From NCBI RefSeq assembly GCF_001742285.1, contig NZ_MIEK01000002.1:1-64000 (forward strand): a DNA stretch of 64,000 nucleotides, read 5' to 3'. Under the pieces are notes generated by a model that was given only the letters and a program-made list of their open reading frames with translations, made no database searches and was not told where the DNA came from. Position numbers and translations under genes: made by a program. Position 1 is the first letter of the stretch, and each line of letters opens with the position of its first letter. Source of the stretch: Enterococcus rivorum (lineage in GTDB: Bacteria > Bacillota > Bacilli > Lactobacillales > Enterococcaceae). Of the stretch, positions 8,802 through 17,985 are shown in pieces.

Positions 8802-9893
8802 TTACTTTTCTTTGATATAATCTTCCAATTCTATCATTGCATTTTTTACAACTTTAAACGTAATCGTTTCTTTCATATAATGAATCGTTTCGTGTTCAAC
8901 AGTTGCTCTCTTTGCCACTCTTTCAATCTCCGCTTCAGTAATATGAGCCATTCCCATGTCACTTAGACAAGTTGGCAATTTAAGTTGATGGTAAAAAGGG
9001 ATTAATTGATCGATTTCATTCCATTTTCCTTCTATCACTAGCTGAACGAATACACCATAGGCCACTTTATTTCCATGTAGCTGATGATGACTTTCAGGTA
9101 AGATGGTCAAGGCATCGTGAATCGAGTGTGCCCCTGAGGTACGTCCATAATCATCTCCAAAACCACCGACCATTCCTCCCAATAAAATATTGGTTTCCAC
9201 AACATTTAGAAACGCTTGGTTCATCTTTTGGCTATCCATCGCATCCAAAGCTGCTTGGCTTTCTTCTAATAAAACATCACGACATTTTCTTGCTGCAAAA
9301 GCCGCTACTTGAATTTCTATTGACGGAACTGTTAATTGAGAAATCATGGAATCAGCCTCGTACCATTTTGCCAAAGTATCTCCTATTCCAGCAATCATTA
9401 GCTCTTTTGGTGAATATAAAATCACTTTCGGTTCAATTAATACAAGCGCATTACTGACAGGAAAAACATCATAACGATCCATAGAGCCATCTTGCTTATA
9501 AATTACACTTAATGGCGTGTACGCTGCACAAGTCGCAGCTAAAGTTGGTAAAATAATAATCGGCGTTTTACATTGATAAGCGACAGCTTTTCCTAAATCT
9601 GCTACTTTCCCACCACCAACAGCAATTATTGTATCAAAAGAACTTTCATTGAATAGCTTCGTCAGCTCAGCCGTTCTTTCATCTGTACACTCTCCACCAT
9701 AATTGACAAACATTTTATCTATTGATGCCATTTCAGGAAAATAAGGCTGTGCCGCGGTCCAAGAATCTTTCCCATGTAGAATAAATACTCGTTTCATTCC
9801 TCTTCTATTTAAATGTTCTTCTAAGTTATCCCATGCACCTTCACAACATTCATATTCCTGTGGTGCCCCCCGAACGATTAACGATTGGTTCAT
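8802..9893 (-). CDS. Iron-containing alcohol dehydrogenase family oxidoreductase
   Basis: The 363-residue product belongs to the glycerol dehydrogenase-like branch of the metal-dependent alcohol dehydrogenases. It carries the nucleotide motif AVGGGKVADLGKAVA, the ILPTLAATCAAYTPLSVIY block, and His residues in SGAHSIHDAL and ESHHQLHGNKVAYG that fit the metal site. The branch includes HcxA/YbdH-like hydroxycarboxylate dehydrogenases, so the substrate may not be glycerol. GAGGAAAG precedes the ATG at 9893; the alternative start five codons upstream is a TTG inside that ribosome site. It appears to be a single-gene unit. Confidence 0.85.
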   Translation of the reverse strand: MNQSLIVRGAPQEYECCEGAWDNLEEHLNRRGMKRVFILHGKDSWTAAQPYFPEMASIDKMFVNYGGECTDERTAELTKLFNESSFDTIIAVGGGKVADLGKAVAYQCKTPIIILPTLAATCAAYTPLSVIYKQDGSMDRYDVFPVSNALVLIEPKVILYSPKELMIAGIGDTLAKWYEADSMISQLTVPSIEIQVAAFAARKCRDVLLEESQAALDAMDSQKMNQAFLNVVETNILLGGMVGGFGDDYGRTSGAHSIHDALTILPESHHQLHGNKVAYGVFVQLVIEGKWNEIDQLIPFYHQLKLPTCLSDMGMAHITEAEIERVAKRATVEHETIHYMKETITFKVVKNAMIELEDYIKEK

Positions 9894-10077
9894 CTGCTTT
9901 CCTCGCAATTTCCATTATTTTATCAAAAAATTTATTAGAGCTTTTGTTAAAAATAAACTTTTCCTTTCCTTTAATATATGATATGATAACTCACATCCGA
10001 AAACAATAAATTTTTATGCATTTATTCTGTTTTTTAGAATATTTATCGAAAAAAATCATTTAAAGAGGAGCAAAAAA

Positions 10078-11541
10078 ATGAAAATAAGTAAAAAAATAGT
10101 CGCTTTCCTTGTCTCAACATTTATCGTTTTACTATCCTTTCTTCCTATAAGCACTGCATTTGCAGAAGAAAGTGATCCGTTTTATGACCGTATCATGAAA
10201 CAAGGAGAGCTGATTGTCGGTTTATCGGCAGATTATGCACCCTATGAATTCCATGCAGACGTCGACGGTAAGGATACCATTGTGGGATTTGATATTTCCA
10301 TCGCACAAAAAATTGCAGATGATTTAGGCGTAAAATTGAAAATTGAAGAATTGGGTTTTGATGCTTTACTAGGCGCTTTAAAAACTGGAAAAATTGATTT
10401 AATTATTTCAGGAATGGCTCCTACACCAGAACGTTTAAAAGAAGTCAATTTCTCAGATCCATATATGACTGTTCAACAAAAAGTCGTCATTAGAAAAAGT
10501 GATGAAGGAAAATTCACTTCTGTCAATGATTTTGAAGGTATTAAAGTAGGCGTTCAAAAACAAACAACACAAGAAGAATTAGCAAAGACCGAATTAATTG
10601 GCTCAATTCCAACCTCTTTACAAAAAGTACCGGATATTATTATGAATTTAACAAACAAAAAAGTCGACGCTGCAGTTTTAGAAGGACCTGTAGCAGAAGC
10701 TTATGTTGAAAGAGATCCTTCTTTGAAATTTGCAGATGTCAAATTTGAAAATGGTGAAAAAACAGCGGCTGTTGCGATGCCAAAAGGTGCACCTATCTTA
10801 GAAGCTAAAGTTAATGCTACGATTGGGATGATTAATGACAATAACTTGCTAGACGGATACAAAAAAGAAGCTGGTAAACTAATGTTTACTGATGATGAAG
10901 GCTTCTTTTCTAAATACGGCAAGTTTTACATCAGCGGTGCTGGTTATACAATTTTCCTAGCATTTATGGGCGTACTTTTCGGTGCTTTATTAGGGGGCAT
11001 TTTAGCCTTAATGAAACTATCTAAATCAAAAATATTTCGTGGAATTGCTATTGCCTATATTGAATATGTTCGTGGTACTCCGTTATTAGTTCAAATTTTT
11101 ATCGTTTATTTTGGTACTGGAGTTCTCGGTTTAGATCTATCCAAACTCGCCGCTGGATGTATCGCTCTATCCTTAAATAGTGGTGCTTATGTAGCAGAAA
11201 TTATCCGTGCTGGTATTAACGCTGTCAATAAAGGACAACTTGAAGCCGCTCGTTCACTGGGCATGAATCAGCCACAAGCAATGCGCTTCATCATTTTACC
11301 TCAAGCAATTAAAAATATTTTACCTGCTTTGGGTAATGAGTTCGTTACAGTTATCAAAGAATCTTCCGTTGTTTCAGTGATTGGGGTTTCTGAACTAATT
11401 TTCCAAGCTGGCAATGTACAAGGAGCAAGCTTTAAGCCCTTCTTACCTTATTTAGTCGTTTCACTCATTTATTTTGTTCTAACATTTACTATTTCTCGCC
11501 TATTAGGTGTTGCTGAAAGGAGAATGAGTACTAGTGATTAA
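10078..11541 (+). CDS. Amino-acid ABC transporter, fused binding protein and permease
   Basis: This 487-residue protein fuses a polar amino-acid binding domain (about residues 35-265, with [15 protein letters not shown] and [20 protein letters not shown]) to a His/Glu/Asp-type permease (about residues 280-480, with [13 protein letters not shown] and the EAARSLGM loop that docks the ATPase). A signal peptide ends at AFA-EE, residue 29. Fusion of the two parts is common in lactic acid bacteria (GlnP-like). The ATPase gene overlaps its end by eight bases. Glutamine, glutamate or another polar amino acid is the likely substrate; the sequence alone does not settle which. GAGGAG precedes the ATG. 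Confidence 0.92.
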   Translation: MKISKKIVAFLVSTFIVLLSFLPISTAFAEESDPFYDRIMKQGELIVGLSADYAPYEFHADVDGKDTIVGFDISIAQKIADDLGVKLKIEELGFDALLGALKTGKIDLIISGMAPTPERLKEVNFSDPYMTVQQKVVIRKSDEGKFTSVNDFEGIKVGVQKQTTQEELAKTELIGSIPTSLQKVPDIIMNLTNKKVDAAVLEGPVAEAYVERDPSLKFADVKFENGEKTAAVAMPKGAPILEAKVNATIGMINDNNLLDGYKKEAGKLMFTDDEGFFSKYGKFYISGAGYTIFLAFMGVLFGALLGGILALMKLSKSKIFRGIAIAYIEYVRGTPLLVQIFIVYFGTGVLGLDLSKLAAGCIALSLNSGAYVAEIIRAGINAVNKGQLEAARSLGMNQPQAMRFIILPQAIKNILPALGNEFVTVIKESSVVSVIGVSELIFQAGNVQGASFKPFLPYLVVSLIYFVLTFTISRLLGVAERRMSTSD

Positions 11542-12256
11542 TATTAAAAACTTACACAAATCATTCGGTAAAAATGAAGTACTAAAAGGAATTGACTTGG
11601 AAGTGAAAACCGGTGAGGTGGTTGTAATCATCGGACCTTCTGGAAGCGGAAAAAGTACCTTTTTGAGATGCTTAAATCTATTAGAACAACCGACAGATGG
11701 TTCTATTGAATTCGAAGGAAAAAATTTACTTGATAAATCAGTAAACATCGATGAACTTAGACAAAAAATGGGCATGGTTTTCCAAAATTTCAATCTATTT
11801 CCACATAAAACAGTATTAGAGAATTTGACTATCAGTCCGATTAAAGTAAAAAAAGAGTCACCGGAAGCTGCAAAGAAAAAAGCCTTAGCGCTACTTGAAC
11901 AAGTTGGTTTAAGTGAAAAGCAAGGCAACTATCCTTCTCAGCTTTCTGGTGGACAACAACAACGTGTTGCGATTGCACGTGCGTTAGCAATGAACCCAGA
12001 TGTGATGCTTTTTGACGAACCCACTTCTGCGTTAGACCCAGAAATGGTTGGAGAAGTATTAGCTGTTATGAAAGCTTTGGCTGAAGAAGGAATGACAATG
12101 GTGGTCGTTACCCACGAAATGGGTTTTGCTAGAGAAGTTTCTGACCGTGTCATTTTTATGGATGCTGGAGTTATTCAAGAAGAGGGTACGCCAGAAGAAA
12201 TTTTTAGTCAGCCGAAAAACCCAAGAACACAAGACTTTTTAAGAAAAGTTTTATAA
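11534..12256 (+). CDS. Amino-acid ABC transporter ATP-binding protein
   Basis: This 240-residue GlnQ/ArtP-type ATPase energises the permease encoded just upstream. Walker A is GPSGSGKST at residues 34-42, the Q-loop is [11 protein letters not shown], the signature LSGGQQQR is at 137-144 and Walker B LFDEP at 159-163. It starts with GTG inside the end of the permease gene, so translation is probably coupled. Confidence 0.95.
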   Translation: MINIKNLHKSFGKNEVLKGIDLEVKTGEVVVIIGPSGSGKSTFLRCLNLLEQPTDGSIEFEGKNLLDKSVNIDELRQKMGMVFQNFNLFPHKTVLENLTISPIKVKKESPEAAKKKALALLEQVGLSEKQGNYPSQLSGGQQQRVAIARALAMNPDVMLFDEPTSALDPEMVGEVLAVMKALAEEGMTMVVVTHEMGFAREVSDRVIFMDAGVIQEEGTPEEIFSQPKNPRTQDFLRKVL

Positions 12257-12318
12257 AAGAGCAATCAGCTCAAAAAAACTGATATTTCTACAAAGGATCT
12301 ATCAAGAGGAGGATCAAA

Positions 12319-13470
12319 ATGGATCGTTCAAACCTTGCCATTCAACATCAACAACCTACAGAAAACATTTTAATGGACATCGCTACTTTGGCGAAAAAAA
12401 CACCAAACCTTATTGACCTGTCAATCGGTGATCCTGATTTAATTACCAATGAAAAAATTATTGAAGCAGCATTTACAGATGTTAAAAATGGACATACCAA
12501 ATATACTGCTTCTGATGGCAGCCAAGAATTTATTGACACTGTCGTCGATTTTTATAAAAGAAATTACGGATTGAAATTCCAGACAAACCAAGTACGCGCA
12601 ACAGTTGGTGCCCTTCATGGAATGTATCTGACTTTACAGGTGTTATTAAATCCTGGAGATGAAGTGATTATTCACGAACCATACTTTTCACCTTATAAAG
12701 ACCAAGTAGTTATGGCTGGCGGAAACCCTGTATTTATTCCTACTTATGAAAAAGATGGTTTTCAAATTAATGTCGATATTTTAAAATCAGCCATTACAGA
12801 CAAAACAAAAGCAATTATTATCAATTCTCCAAATAACCCAACAGGAGCGGTTTTTTCTCCTGAAATCTTTAAAGAGATTGCTGATTTAGCTATTGAACAT
12901 AATTTTTATATTTTATCAGACGAAGTTTATGAGGCGTTTTGTTTCTATGATGATTTTGTGCCTATGGCTACCTTTGCTCCTGAGAATACAATTACTTTCA
13001 GTAGTTTCTCAAAAGCTTTTGCTATGACTGGCTGGCGAATTGGCTACATGATAGCACCGTCTTATATCAACGAAGCGGTAAAACTAATTAACGAAAGTAT
13101 TACTTTCTCAGCTCCATCACCTTCTCAACAGGCTGGGATTTATGCATTAACTCATGCAGAAGAATTCGTTCCACCTATTATTGATATTTTTAGAGAGCGC
13201 CTAGAATATATCGAAAAACGAGTTGCGAAAATCCCTTTCCTTTCATTGTATCCAATAAAAGGAAGTATGTATGCTTTCATTAACATTGAACAAACAGGAT
13301 TAACTTCGGTTCCTTTTGTAGAAAAATTATTAAAAGAAACAAAAGTACTCGTTATTCCCGGAAAAGCTTTCGGAGAAACATCTGGCGATCACCATGTTCG
13401 CTTAGCTGCCACTCAAAATTTGACTACACTAAAAGAAGCTTTTGACCAAATAGAAAAACTAACCTTTTAA
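12319..13470 (+). CDS. PLP-dependent class I aminotransferase
   Basis: The 383-residue protein is a fold-type I aminotransferase of the aspartate/PatA group. Lys232 in SSFSKAFAMTGWRIGY is the PLP-binding lysine; SPNNPTG and LSDEVYEAF contribute to cofactor binding. It lies 62 bases after the ABC transporter genes on the same strand with an AGGAGGA ribosome site and ends in a strong terminator, so the three genes probably form one unit that imports and transaminates an amino acid. The exact substrate is not evident. Confidence 0.9.
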   Translation: MDRSNLAIQHQQPTENILMDIATLAKKTPNLIDLSIGDPDLITNEKIIEAAFTDVKNGHTKYTASDGSQEFIDTVVDFYKRNYGLKFQTNQVRATVGALHGMYLTLQVLLNPGDEVIIHEPYFSPYKDQVVMAGGNPVFIPTYEKDGFQINVDILKSAITDKTKAIIINSPNNPTGAVFSPEIFKEIADLAIEHNFYILSDEVYEAFCFYDDFVPMATFAPENTITFSSFSKAFAMTGWRIGYMIAPSYINEAVKLINESITFSAPSPSQQAGIYALTHAEEFVPPIIDIFRERLEYIEKRVAKIPFLSLYPIKGSMYAFINIEQTGLTSVPFVEKLLKETKVLVIPGKAFGETSGDHHVRLAATQNLTTLKEAFDQIEKLTF

Positions 13471-13472
13471 AA

Positions 13473-13510
13473 AGAAGCCCAGTGAAATTGGTTGATTTCA
13501 CTGGGCTTCT
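13473..13510. terminator. Bidirectional terminator after the aminotransferase
   Basis: AGAAGCCCAGTGAAAT and its exact complement form a 16-pair stem with a six-base loop, between convergent genes. A-rich sequence on the left flank serves the minus strand as a T-tail. Confidence 0.85.
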
Positions 13511-13532
13511 GGTATATTCCATTTATATTTTT

Positions 13533-13733
13533 CTAAATTTCGCTCTTATCTTGTCCTTGTACAGGTCTTTTAACAGGAACGATGCATTTTAATATATAAC
13601 GGCTATTCCATAAAATAGCTGCTACTAAAGCAACGACAGGCAAAAAATATTGATTATTTAAAATTAATAACACTATCAAACATATAAAGAAAACTGTATT
13701 CACGAATAATCCTAATAAAACTTTTTTATCCAT
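13533..13733 (-). CDS. Small membrane protein of unknown function
   Basis: The 66-residue product has two probable membrane segments (about residues 4-24 and 28-45) and a short polar C-terminus. I do not recognise a family. AAGGAG stands nine bases before the ATG at 13733, so the longer frame from 13775 is not needed. It is transcribed toward the shared terminator at 13473-13510. Confidence 0.55.
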   Translation of the reverse strand: MDKKVLLGLFVNTVFFICLIVLLILNNQYFLPVVALVAAILWNSRYILKCIVPVKRPVQGQDKSEI

Positions 13734-13892
13734 TTTCCACATCTCCTTCTTACTATTTAAATAAATATCTCTCATTATTCTACAATTAGTATAGAAAAAA
13801 TTCTTATTACTTTAACAATACAAAAAAAATCATTCCACGTCAATGGTCTTTTTTTACCATTTCTTAACTAATCTAAATTGACAACAAAAAAA

Positions 13893-13938
13893 TGATTGTC
13901 TCTACCAACATAAAAGCTTCAGTCAGTAGAAACAATCA
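13893..13938 (-). terminator. Terminator of the first CorC/HlyC gene
   Basis: Arms at 13893-13905 and 13926-13938 (TGATTGT-TCTAC with GTAGA-ACAATCA). On the minus strand it is followed by TTTTTTTG. Confidence 0.75.
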
Positions 13939-13953
13939 CTCTTTCTTATTTAT

Positions 13954-15249
13954 TTATTTATTAACAGTTACTCTAAAATACTCAATATGTGCATGTTGAT
14001 AACTCATTACTTCAAAATTAAATGAGTCAATAATGATTTTATCTCCTACTACTATTTGATTCTCTTTTTTCTCAAGAATAAAGCCGGCAAGAGTGTTCAT
14101 TTTGGAATGACCCAATCCAGACAGTTTTACTTTAAAATATCTTTCAAAATCATCGAGCGTTAATTTTCCCGAAATAATGTAACTACCGTCTGCTTGTTTA
14201 GCAATTAAGGCATCTTCTAAATCAGTTTCATCACGAATTTCACCAACTAATTCTTCTAAAATATCTTCAATAGTGACCATACCACTCGTTCCACCATACT
14301 CATCTTTTAAAATTGCGATGTGCTTTCCTTCTTTTCTCATAACTGTCAGCAACTCTTTGATTGGAATCGATGCGAGTGCAACAATCGGTTCTTCGACTAG
14401 TTGGCTCACTTTCTTTTGACCGTCCTGAAAAGATTCTTTAATTAGATGTGGCAGTGTAACATAACCAATGACATGATCCTTTGAATCTTCGATTACTGGA
14501 TAGCGAGTATGTCCACGTTTCAATGAATGAACAATCGCTTGTTCAACTGTCTCATCTGCTTCAAAAACCTCCATCGAAGTTCGATCTACTTGAATATCTT
14601 TCGCAAGCGTATCGTCAAACTCAAATACATTTTCCAAATAGTGATATTCTTCTTTACTGAGTTCACCTTTTTTGTAAGAGTCAACTGCTACATACAATAG
14701 TTCTTCTTGCGTTAAAGTTTCTTCTCCTTCTGAGACTAATCTTATTCCTAAAAGTTTTCCTAATTTGGCAGCCGAATGATTCAATAGCCAAATAAAAGGG
14801 TACATCACTTTATAAAAATAATGGAGTGGCTTCACAATTTTTAAGACTACTTTTTCAGTCTGGGCAATGCTGTAACTTTTCGGTAGAAGCTCACCTAATA
14901 CCACATTAATGTATGTTACTATGAAAAAACCTAACACAATTGAAACTGTCCGACTAATTGCACTACTAATTGGTAAGTTACCAATTAATGGCTCTAAGAC
15001 TGCTGCAACTGATCCTTCTCCCACCCAACCAATAATTAAACCAGTCAAAGTAATACCTAATTGACTTGCTGATAAGTAAGTATCCAAGTGGTGTGTCACA
15101 TGAATGGCTAAATCAGCATTTTTAGCTCCATCCTTTTTTAGCTGTTCCAATCTCGACATCCGAATCTTTACTAAAGCAAATTCACTAGCTACAAAAAATG
15201 CGGTAATTGCAATCATCAAAAACAATATGAAAAAATTAATAGCTAACAT
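13954..15249 (-). CDS. CNNM/CorC family protein (hemolysin-like)
   Basis: This 431-residue protein has a DUF21 membrane domain (residues 1 to about 190, four hydrophobic segments), two CBS domains (about 210-335) and a C-terminal CorC/HlyC domain (about 345-430). Members are Mg2+/Co2+ transport or homeostasis proteins; the old name hemolysin is not a demonstrated activity here. A paralogue with the same architecture is encoded at 26355-27734. It precedes no other gene on its strand and ends in its own terminator. Confidence 0.9.
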   Translation of the reverse strand: MLAINFFILFLMIAITAFFVASEFALVKIRMSRLEQLKKDGAKNADLAIHVTHHLDTYLSASQLGITLTGLIIGWVGEGSVAAVLEPLIGNLPISSAISRTVSIVLGFFIVTYINVVLGELLPKSYSIAQTEKVVLKIVKPLHYFYKVMYPFIWLLNHSAAKLGKLLGIRLVSEGEETLTQEELLYVAVDSYKKGELSKEEYHYLENVFEFDDTLAKDIQVDRTSMEVFEADETVEQAIVHSLKRGHTRYPVIEDSKDHVIGYVTLPHLIKESFQDGQKKVSQLVEEPIVALASIPIKELLTVMRKEGKHIAILKDEYGGTSGMVTIEDILEELVGEIRDETDLEDALIAKQADGSYIISGKLTLDDFERYFKVKLSGLGHSKMNTLAGFILEKKENQIVVGDKIIIDSFNFEVMSYQHAHIEYFRVTVNK

Positions 15250-15342
15250 TCCTTACACCTCACAATTTCTCTCACTTTACATTATACTTGTCTATTAACG
15301 ATAGCGCGAATAGGAACCCTTATTTTGTAGAATCGTCAAAAA

Positions 15343-15513
15343 GGAGGTTGAGACAGCAGTCGTTTTGCGGCGAGAAATTGGTCCAAAAAGCGCATAATAC
15401 GCTTTATGTCTTGAGTGATTTTTAGAAAATTTCCGAAGAGCCAGACTTTTGACCACCGTTTATTTAGATTTCGAGGATGGAACAAAACTGATTTTTAGTT
15501 TTGTTCCATCCTC
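15343..15513. repeat. Intergenic repeat R1, copy 1 (with kup terminator)
   Basis: The element starts with GGAGGTTGAGACAG and ends in a 17-pair hairpin (15473-15489 with 15497-15513). The inner string GCCAGACTTTTGACCACCG and both ends recur in inverted orientation at 21233-21341, and the hairpin half recurs in diverged form at 34735-34777. On the minus strand the hairpin directly follows kup and should act as its terminator. Confidence 0.75.
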
Positions 15514-15520
15514 TTCATTT

Positions 15521-17530
15521 TTAAATCGTCGCTTTTCGCTCGGTTAGATAGGTCTTACGAGTATCGCCAATAATTAATGGCACTGACTCATATTTCACTT
15601 CACTATATTCTAAACCAAACCAATTTTCTGGTGAAGTCGTCCGTTTTTTTATAGTTAATTTTAATTGCATAATTTGACGATCCCATTTTTTCAATTCTGT
15701 TACTTTAGATAGCTCTTCGCGAATGATAATAAACTGAAAATCTCCCACTTCTCTACCTGGAGTTAAAGAGTATTTCTGAGGTTGTTTCGGCAAACGTCCT
15801 TCTTCCATTAAGTCATTTACAATCTTACGCAAATACACATTAACGTCTTGCGCAACATGGAAACCAAGATAAAGTTGAACTTGTACAATAAAATCGGTTC
15901 CCATCATATCAACGGAGTATTCTTGTGTAAATGGCTCGTCCGTCACTTCCACATTCACAAACCAGTATACATTTGCTCGTTTAGGTTGCTTATCTAAAAT
16001 CGAATAGATAAATTGGCGTCCAACTTCTGGTCCAATCAAATCAGGTGTCATGAAGACAACATTCGTTTGATACGTAGGAACTGTTAGATCATTTTTTAAC
16101 ATTCTTAATTGCTCTGTATAATGAGCCAGTGGTACAGTATCTGACGTTTTTTCTTTAATAATGTTGCCCCATTCCCAGATTGTCATTACAGCAAGAATTA
16201 CTAACGCAATCCCAACAGCCACATAACCACCATGGAAAAATTTCACTATACTTGAAACAAAGAATATCAGTTCAATACAAACAAAAAATAGTGTGATTGA
16301 ATAAGCTGCCCAACGTGGAGCACCTTTTTGTAATAAGAAAAACATTAATAAAATAGAGGTCATTAACATTGTTACTGTAATTGAAAGTCCGTATGCCGCT
16401 TCCATGTGAGTTGAGGTTCTAAAGGTAACGACAATCATTGAACAAGCTAACCACAACAACAGATTAACTGCCGGGATATACATTTGACCAATATTGGAAC
16501 CTGGATAAATAATTTTTAAGCGTGGTAACAATTTTAATTTGATTGCTTCTGAGACTAAAGTAAATGAGCCTGAAATTAAAGCTTGTGAAGCAATCACAGC
16601 AGCTACCGTAGCAAAAACAACTCCCATTAGCATGATGCTATTTGGCATCATCTGGAAAAAAGGATTTAGATTTTCAATTTCCAAAATCGTCGGATCATTT
16701 TTAACTGATAATATCCATGCTGCTTGTCCTAAATAATTAATAATTAAACAAATTTTTATATAAGGCCAGCTAACCCGAATATTTTGTTTTCCAACGTGAC
16801 CTAAATCCGAATAAAGGGCTTCTGCCCCCGTTGTAGCAAGAAAGACATTTCCCAAAACAAAAATCCCCAGTTTATTTTCGCCACTAAATAAAAGATGAAC
16901 AGCATAATAGGGATTTAATGCGCGTAAAACTGTCCAGTCATTTGTAAAATTAATCAAGCCCATAACACCTAAAAAAGTAAACCAAGCAAACATGATAGGT
17001 CCAAAAGCTTTTCCTACTGCATCCGTACCAAAACGCTGCACAGAGAACAATATTAGAATAATGACTAATGTGATGACAACAATAATGTTCTGATCGTTTC
17101 CGAACCGATTAAAAAACATCGGGATGCCCCGTAAGCCTTCAATCGCTGTCGTGACAGTGACCGCAGGCGTCAACACACCATCTGCCAAAAGAGCTGCTCC
17201 ACCAATCATTGCAGGAATAATCAAGTACTTCCCTTTTTTTCGAACAAGGGTGTACAGAGAAAAAATTCCTCCCTCACCATGATTATCTGCATTTAATGCA
17301 ATCATGACATATTTTACAGTGGTTAAAATCGTCAATGTCCAAAAGATAAGGGACACAGCACCAATAATAAAATTTTCTGAAACATTTGTAAGACCACCAT
17401 TATCTCCTACGATGGCTTTCATAACATAAAGTGGGCTTGTTCCAATATCCCCATAAACCACTCCCATCGCTACTAATAAGCCAGCAAAGGTTAGCTTTTG
17501 ATGATTCAGAACTTTCGATTTCTCTGCCAA
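15521..17530 (-). CDS. kup: KUP-family potassium transporter
   Basis: The 669-residue membrane protein has the KUP signature [18 protein letters not shown] near residue 22, about twelve membrane segments up to residue 460 and a cytoplasmic C-terminal domain. KUP proteins take up K+ with protons and are often inhibited by c-di-AMP in lactic acid bacteria. The start codon is TTG at 17530, with AGGAGGAG eight bases upstream. The leader carries a yybP-ykoY (Mn2+) riboswitch with a terminator, so expression is predicted to rise with Mn2+; this is unexpected for a K+ importer. It has its own promoter, separate from the upstream ATPase. Confidence 0.95.
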   Translation of the reverse strand: MAEKSKVLNHQKLTFAGLLVAMGVVYGDIGTSPLYVMKAIVGDNGGLTNVSENFIIGAVSLIFWTLTILTTVKYVMIALNADNHGEGGIFSLYTLVRKKGKYLIIPAMIGGAALLADGVLTPAVTVTTAIEGLRGIPMFFNRFGNDQNIIVVITLVIILILFSVQRFGTDAVGKAFGPIMFAWFTFLGVMGLINFTNDWTVLRALNPYYAVHLLFSGENKLGIFVLGNVFLATTGAEALYSDLGHVGKQNIRVSWPYIKICLIINYLGQAAWILSVKNDPTILEIENLNPFFQMMPNSIMLMGVVFATVAAVIASQALISGSFTLVSEAIKLKLLPRLKIIYPGSNIGQMYIPAVNLLLWLACSMIVVTFRTSTHMEAAYGLSITVTMLMTSILLMFFLLQKGAPRWAAYSITLFFVCIELIFFVSSIVKFFHGGYVAVGIALVILAVMTIWEWGNIIKEKTSDTVPLAHYTEQLRMLKNDLTVPTYQTNVVFMTPDLIGPEVGRQFIYSILDKQPKRANVYWFVNVEVTDEPFTQEYSVDMMGTDFIVQVQLYLGFHVAQDVNVYLRKIVNDLMEEGRLPKQPQKYSLTPGREVGDFQFIIIREELSKVTELKKWDRQIMQLKLTIKKRTTSPENWFGLEYSEVKYESVPLIIGDTRKTYLTERKATI

Positions 17531-17585
17531 AAAAATTCTCCTCCTAATGATAACGAGACTACATTTTGTCTCTAAAATAGAGCAA

Positions 17586-17628
17586 GAGACCTAAGTGAAA
17601 CGACACTCGGCCCTTACACTTAGGTCTC
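17586..17628 (-). terminator. Expression-platform terminator of the kup riboswitch
   Basis: GAGACCTAAGTG and its exact complement form a 12-pair stem (17586-17597 with 17617-17628). The 5' arm contains the 3' strand of the aptamer P1 helix, so the two structures exclude each other: ligand binding should prevent termination. The T-tail is weak (TTGCTCTATTTT). Confidence 0.8.
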
Positions 17629-17713
17629 GCAATTTCATTTATAGACCAGCGCCAAAAAGGCACACGATGTTGATCTAAAAACATAGAAAACTATGCTGCT
17701 ACTCCCCTAAGAT
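17617..17713 (-). ncRNA. yybP-ykoY (Mn2+) riboswitch upstream of kup
   Basis: On the minus strand the aptamer opens with CTTAGGGGAGTAGC, continues through GATCAACATCG and GGCGCTGG, and closes with GCGAGACCTAAG. These match the conserved GGGGAGUAGC, (G)UCAAC and GCAAGACCU segments of the manganese riboswitch, and the CTTAGG/CCTAAG ends form helix P1. The class is known to switch on Mn2+ exporters such as MntP, TerC-like proteins and P-type ATPases. Here the next gene is kup. Confidence 0.85.
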
Positions 17714-17770
17714 TTTCACTTAAATTACTAAGCAAAAACAATGGTTACTTTTCAATTTTCGTCCATAAAA

Positions 17771-17797
17771 AATTCAGTTGATACTAACAACTGAATT
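17771..17797 (-). terminator. Hairpin with T-run ahead of the riboswitch
   Basis: AATTCAGTTG and CAACTGAATT form a ten-pair stem followed on the minus strand by TTTTTT. It lies just after the inferred kup promoter, so it is either a 5'-end hairpin, an early terminator, or evidence that the real start is further downstream. Confidence 0.4.
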
Positions 17798-17804
17798 GAT
17801 AACA

Positions 17805-17833
17805 ACTATAATACTCATTACAGTATTTGGCAA
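17805..17833 (-). promoter_or_regulatory. Candidate promoter for the kup transcript
   Basis: On the minus strand TTGCCA (17828-17833) and TATAGT (17805-17810) are separated by 17 bases. It lies between the ATPase terminator and the riboswitch, so kup can be transcribed independently. Confidence 0.5.
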
Positions 17834-17925
17834 GTGTTTTTCTGGTTTTATTTTGATATTTTAAACAGCTTTTTGTTTATCGTCTTTTCGTCCCCGACAA
17901 AATCAGATTTTCACATTAAAAAAAC

Positions 17926-17961
17926 GTGTGAACAGACTAACCAAAGTTAGTAAATTCACAC
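17926..17961 (-). terminator. Terminator of the P-type ATPase gene
   Basis: GTGTGAA and TTCACAC arms with an inner TAACTTTGGTTA stem; on the minus strand CGTTTTTTT follows. It separates the ATPase from the kup leader. Confidence 0.75.
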
Positions 17962-17985
17962 ATTTCAATTTGTTAATCATTCAAA

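Noticed and set aside
17586-17713. c-di-AMP (ydaO) riboswitch, which would be expected in front of kup
   Set aside because: The ydaO core strings are absent, while GGGGAGTAGC, ATCAAC and GCGAGACCTAAG fit the yybP-ykoY class with a proper P1 helix.
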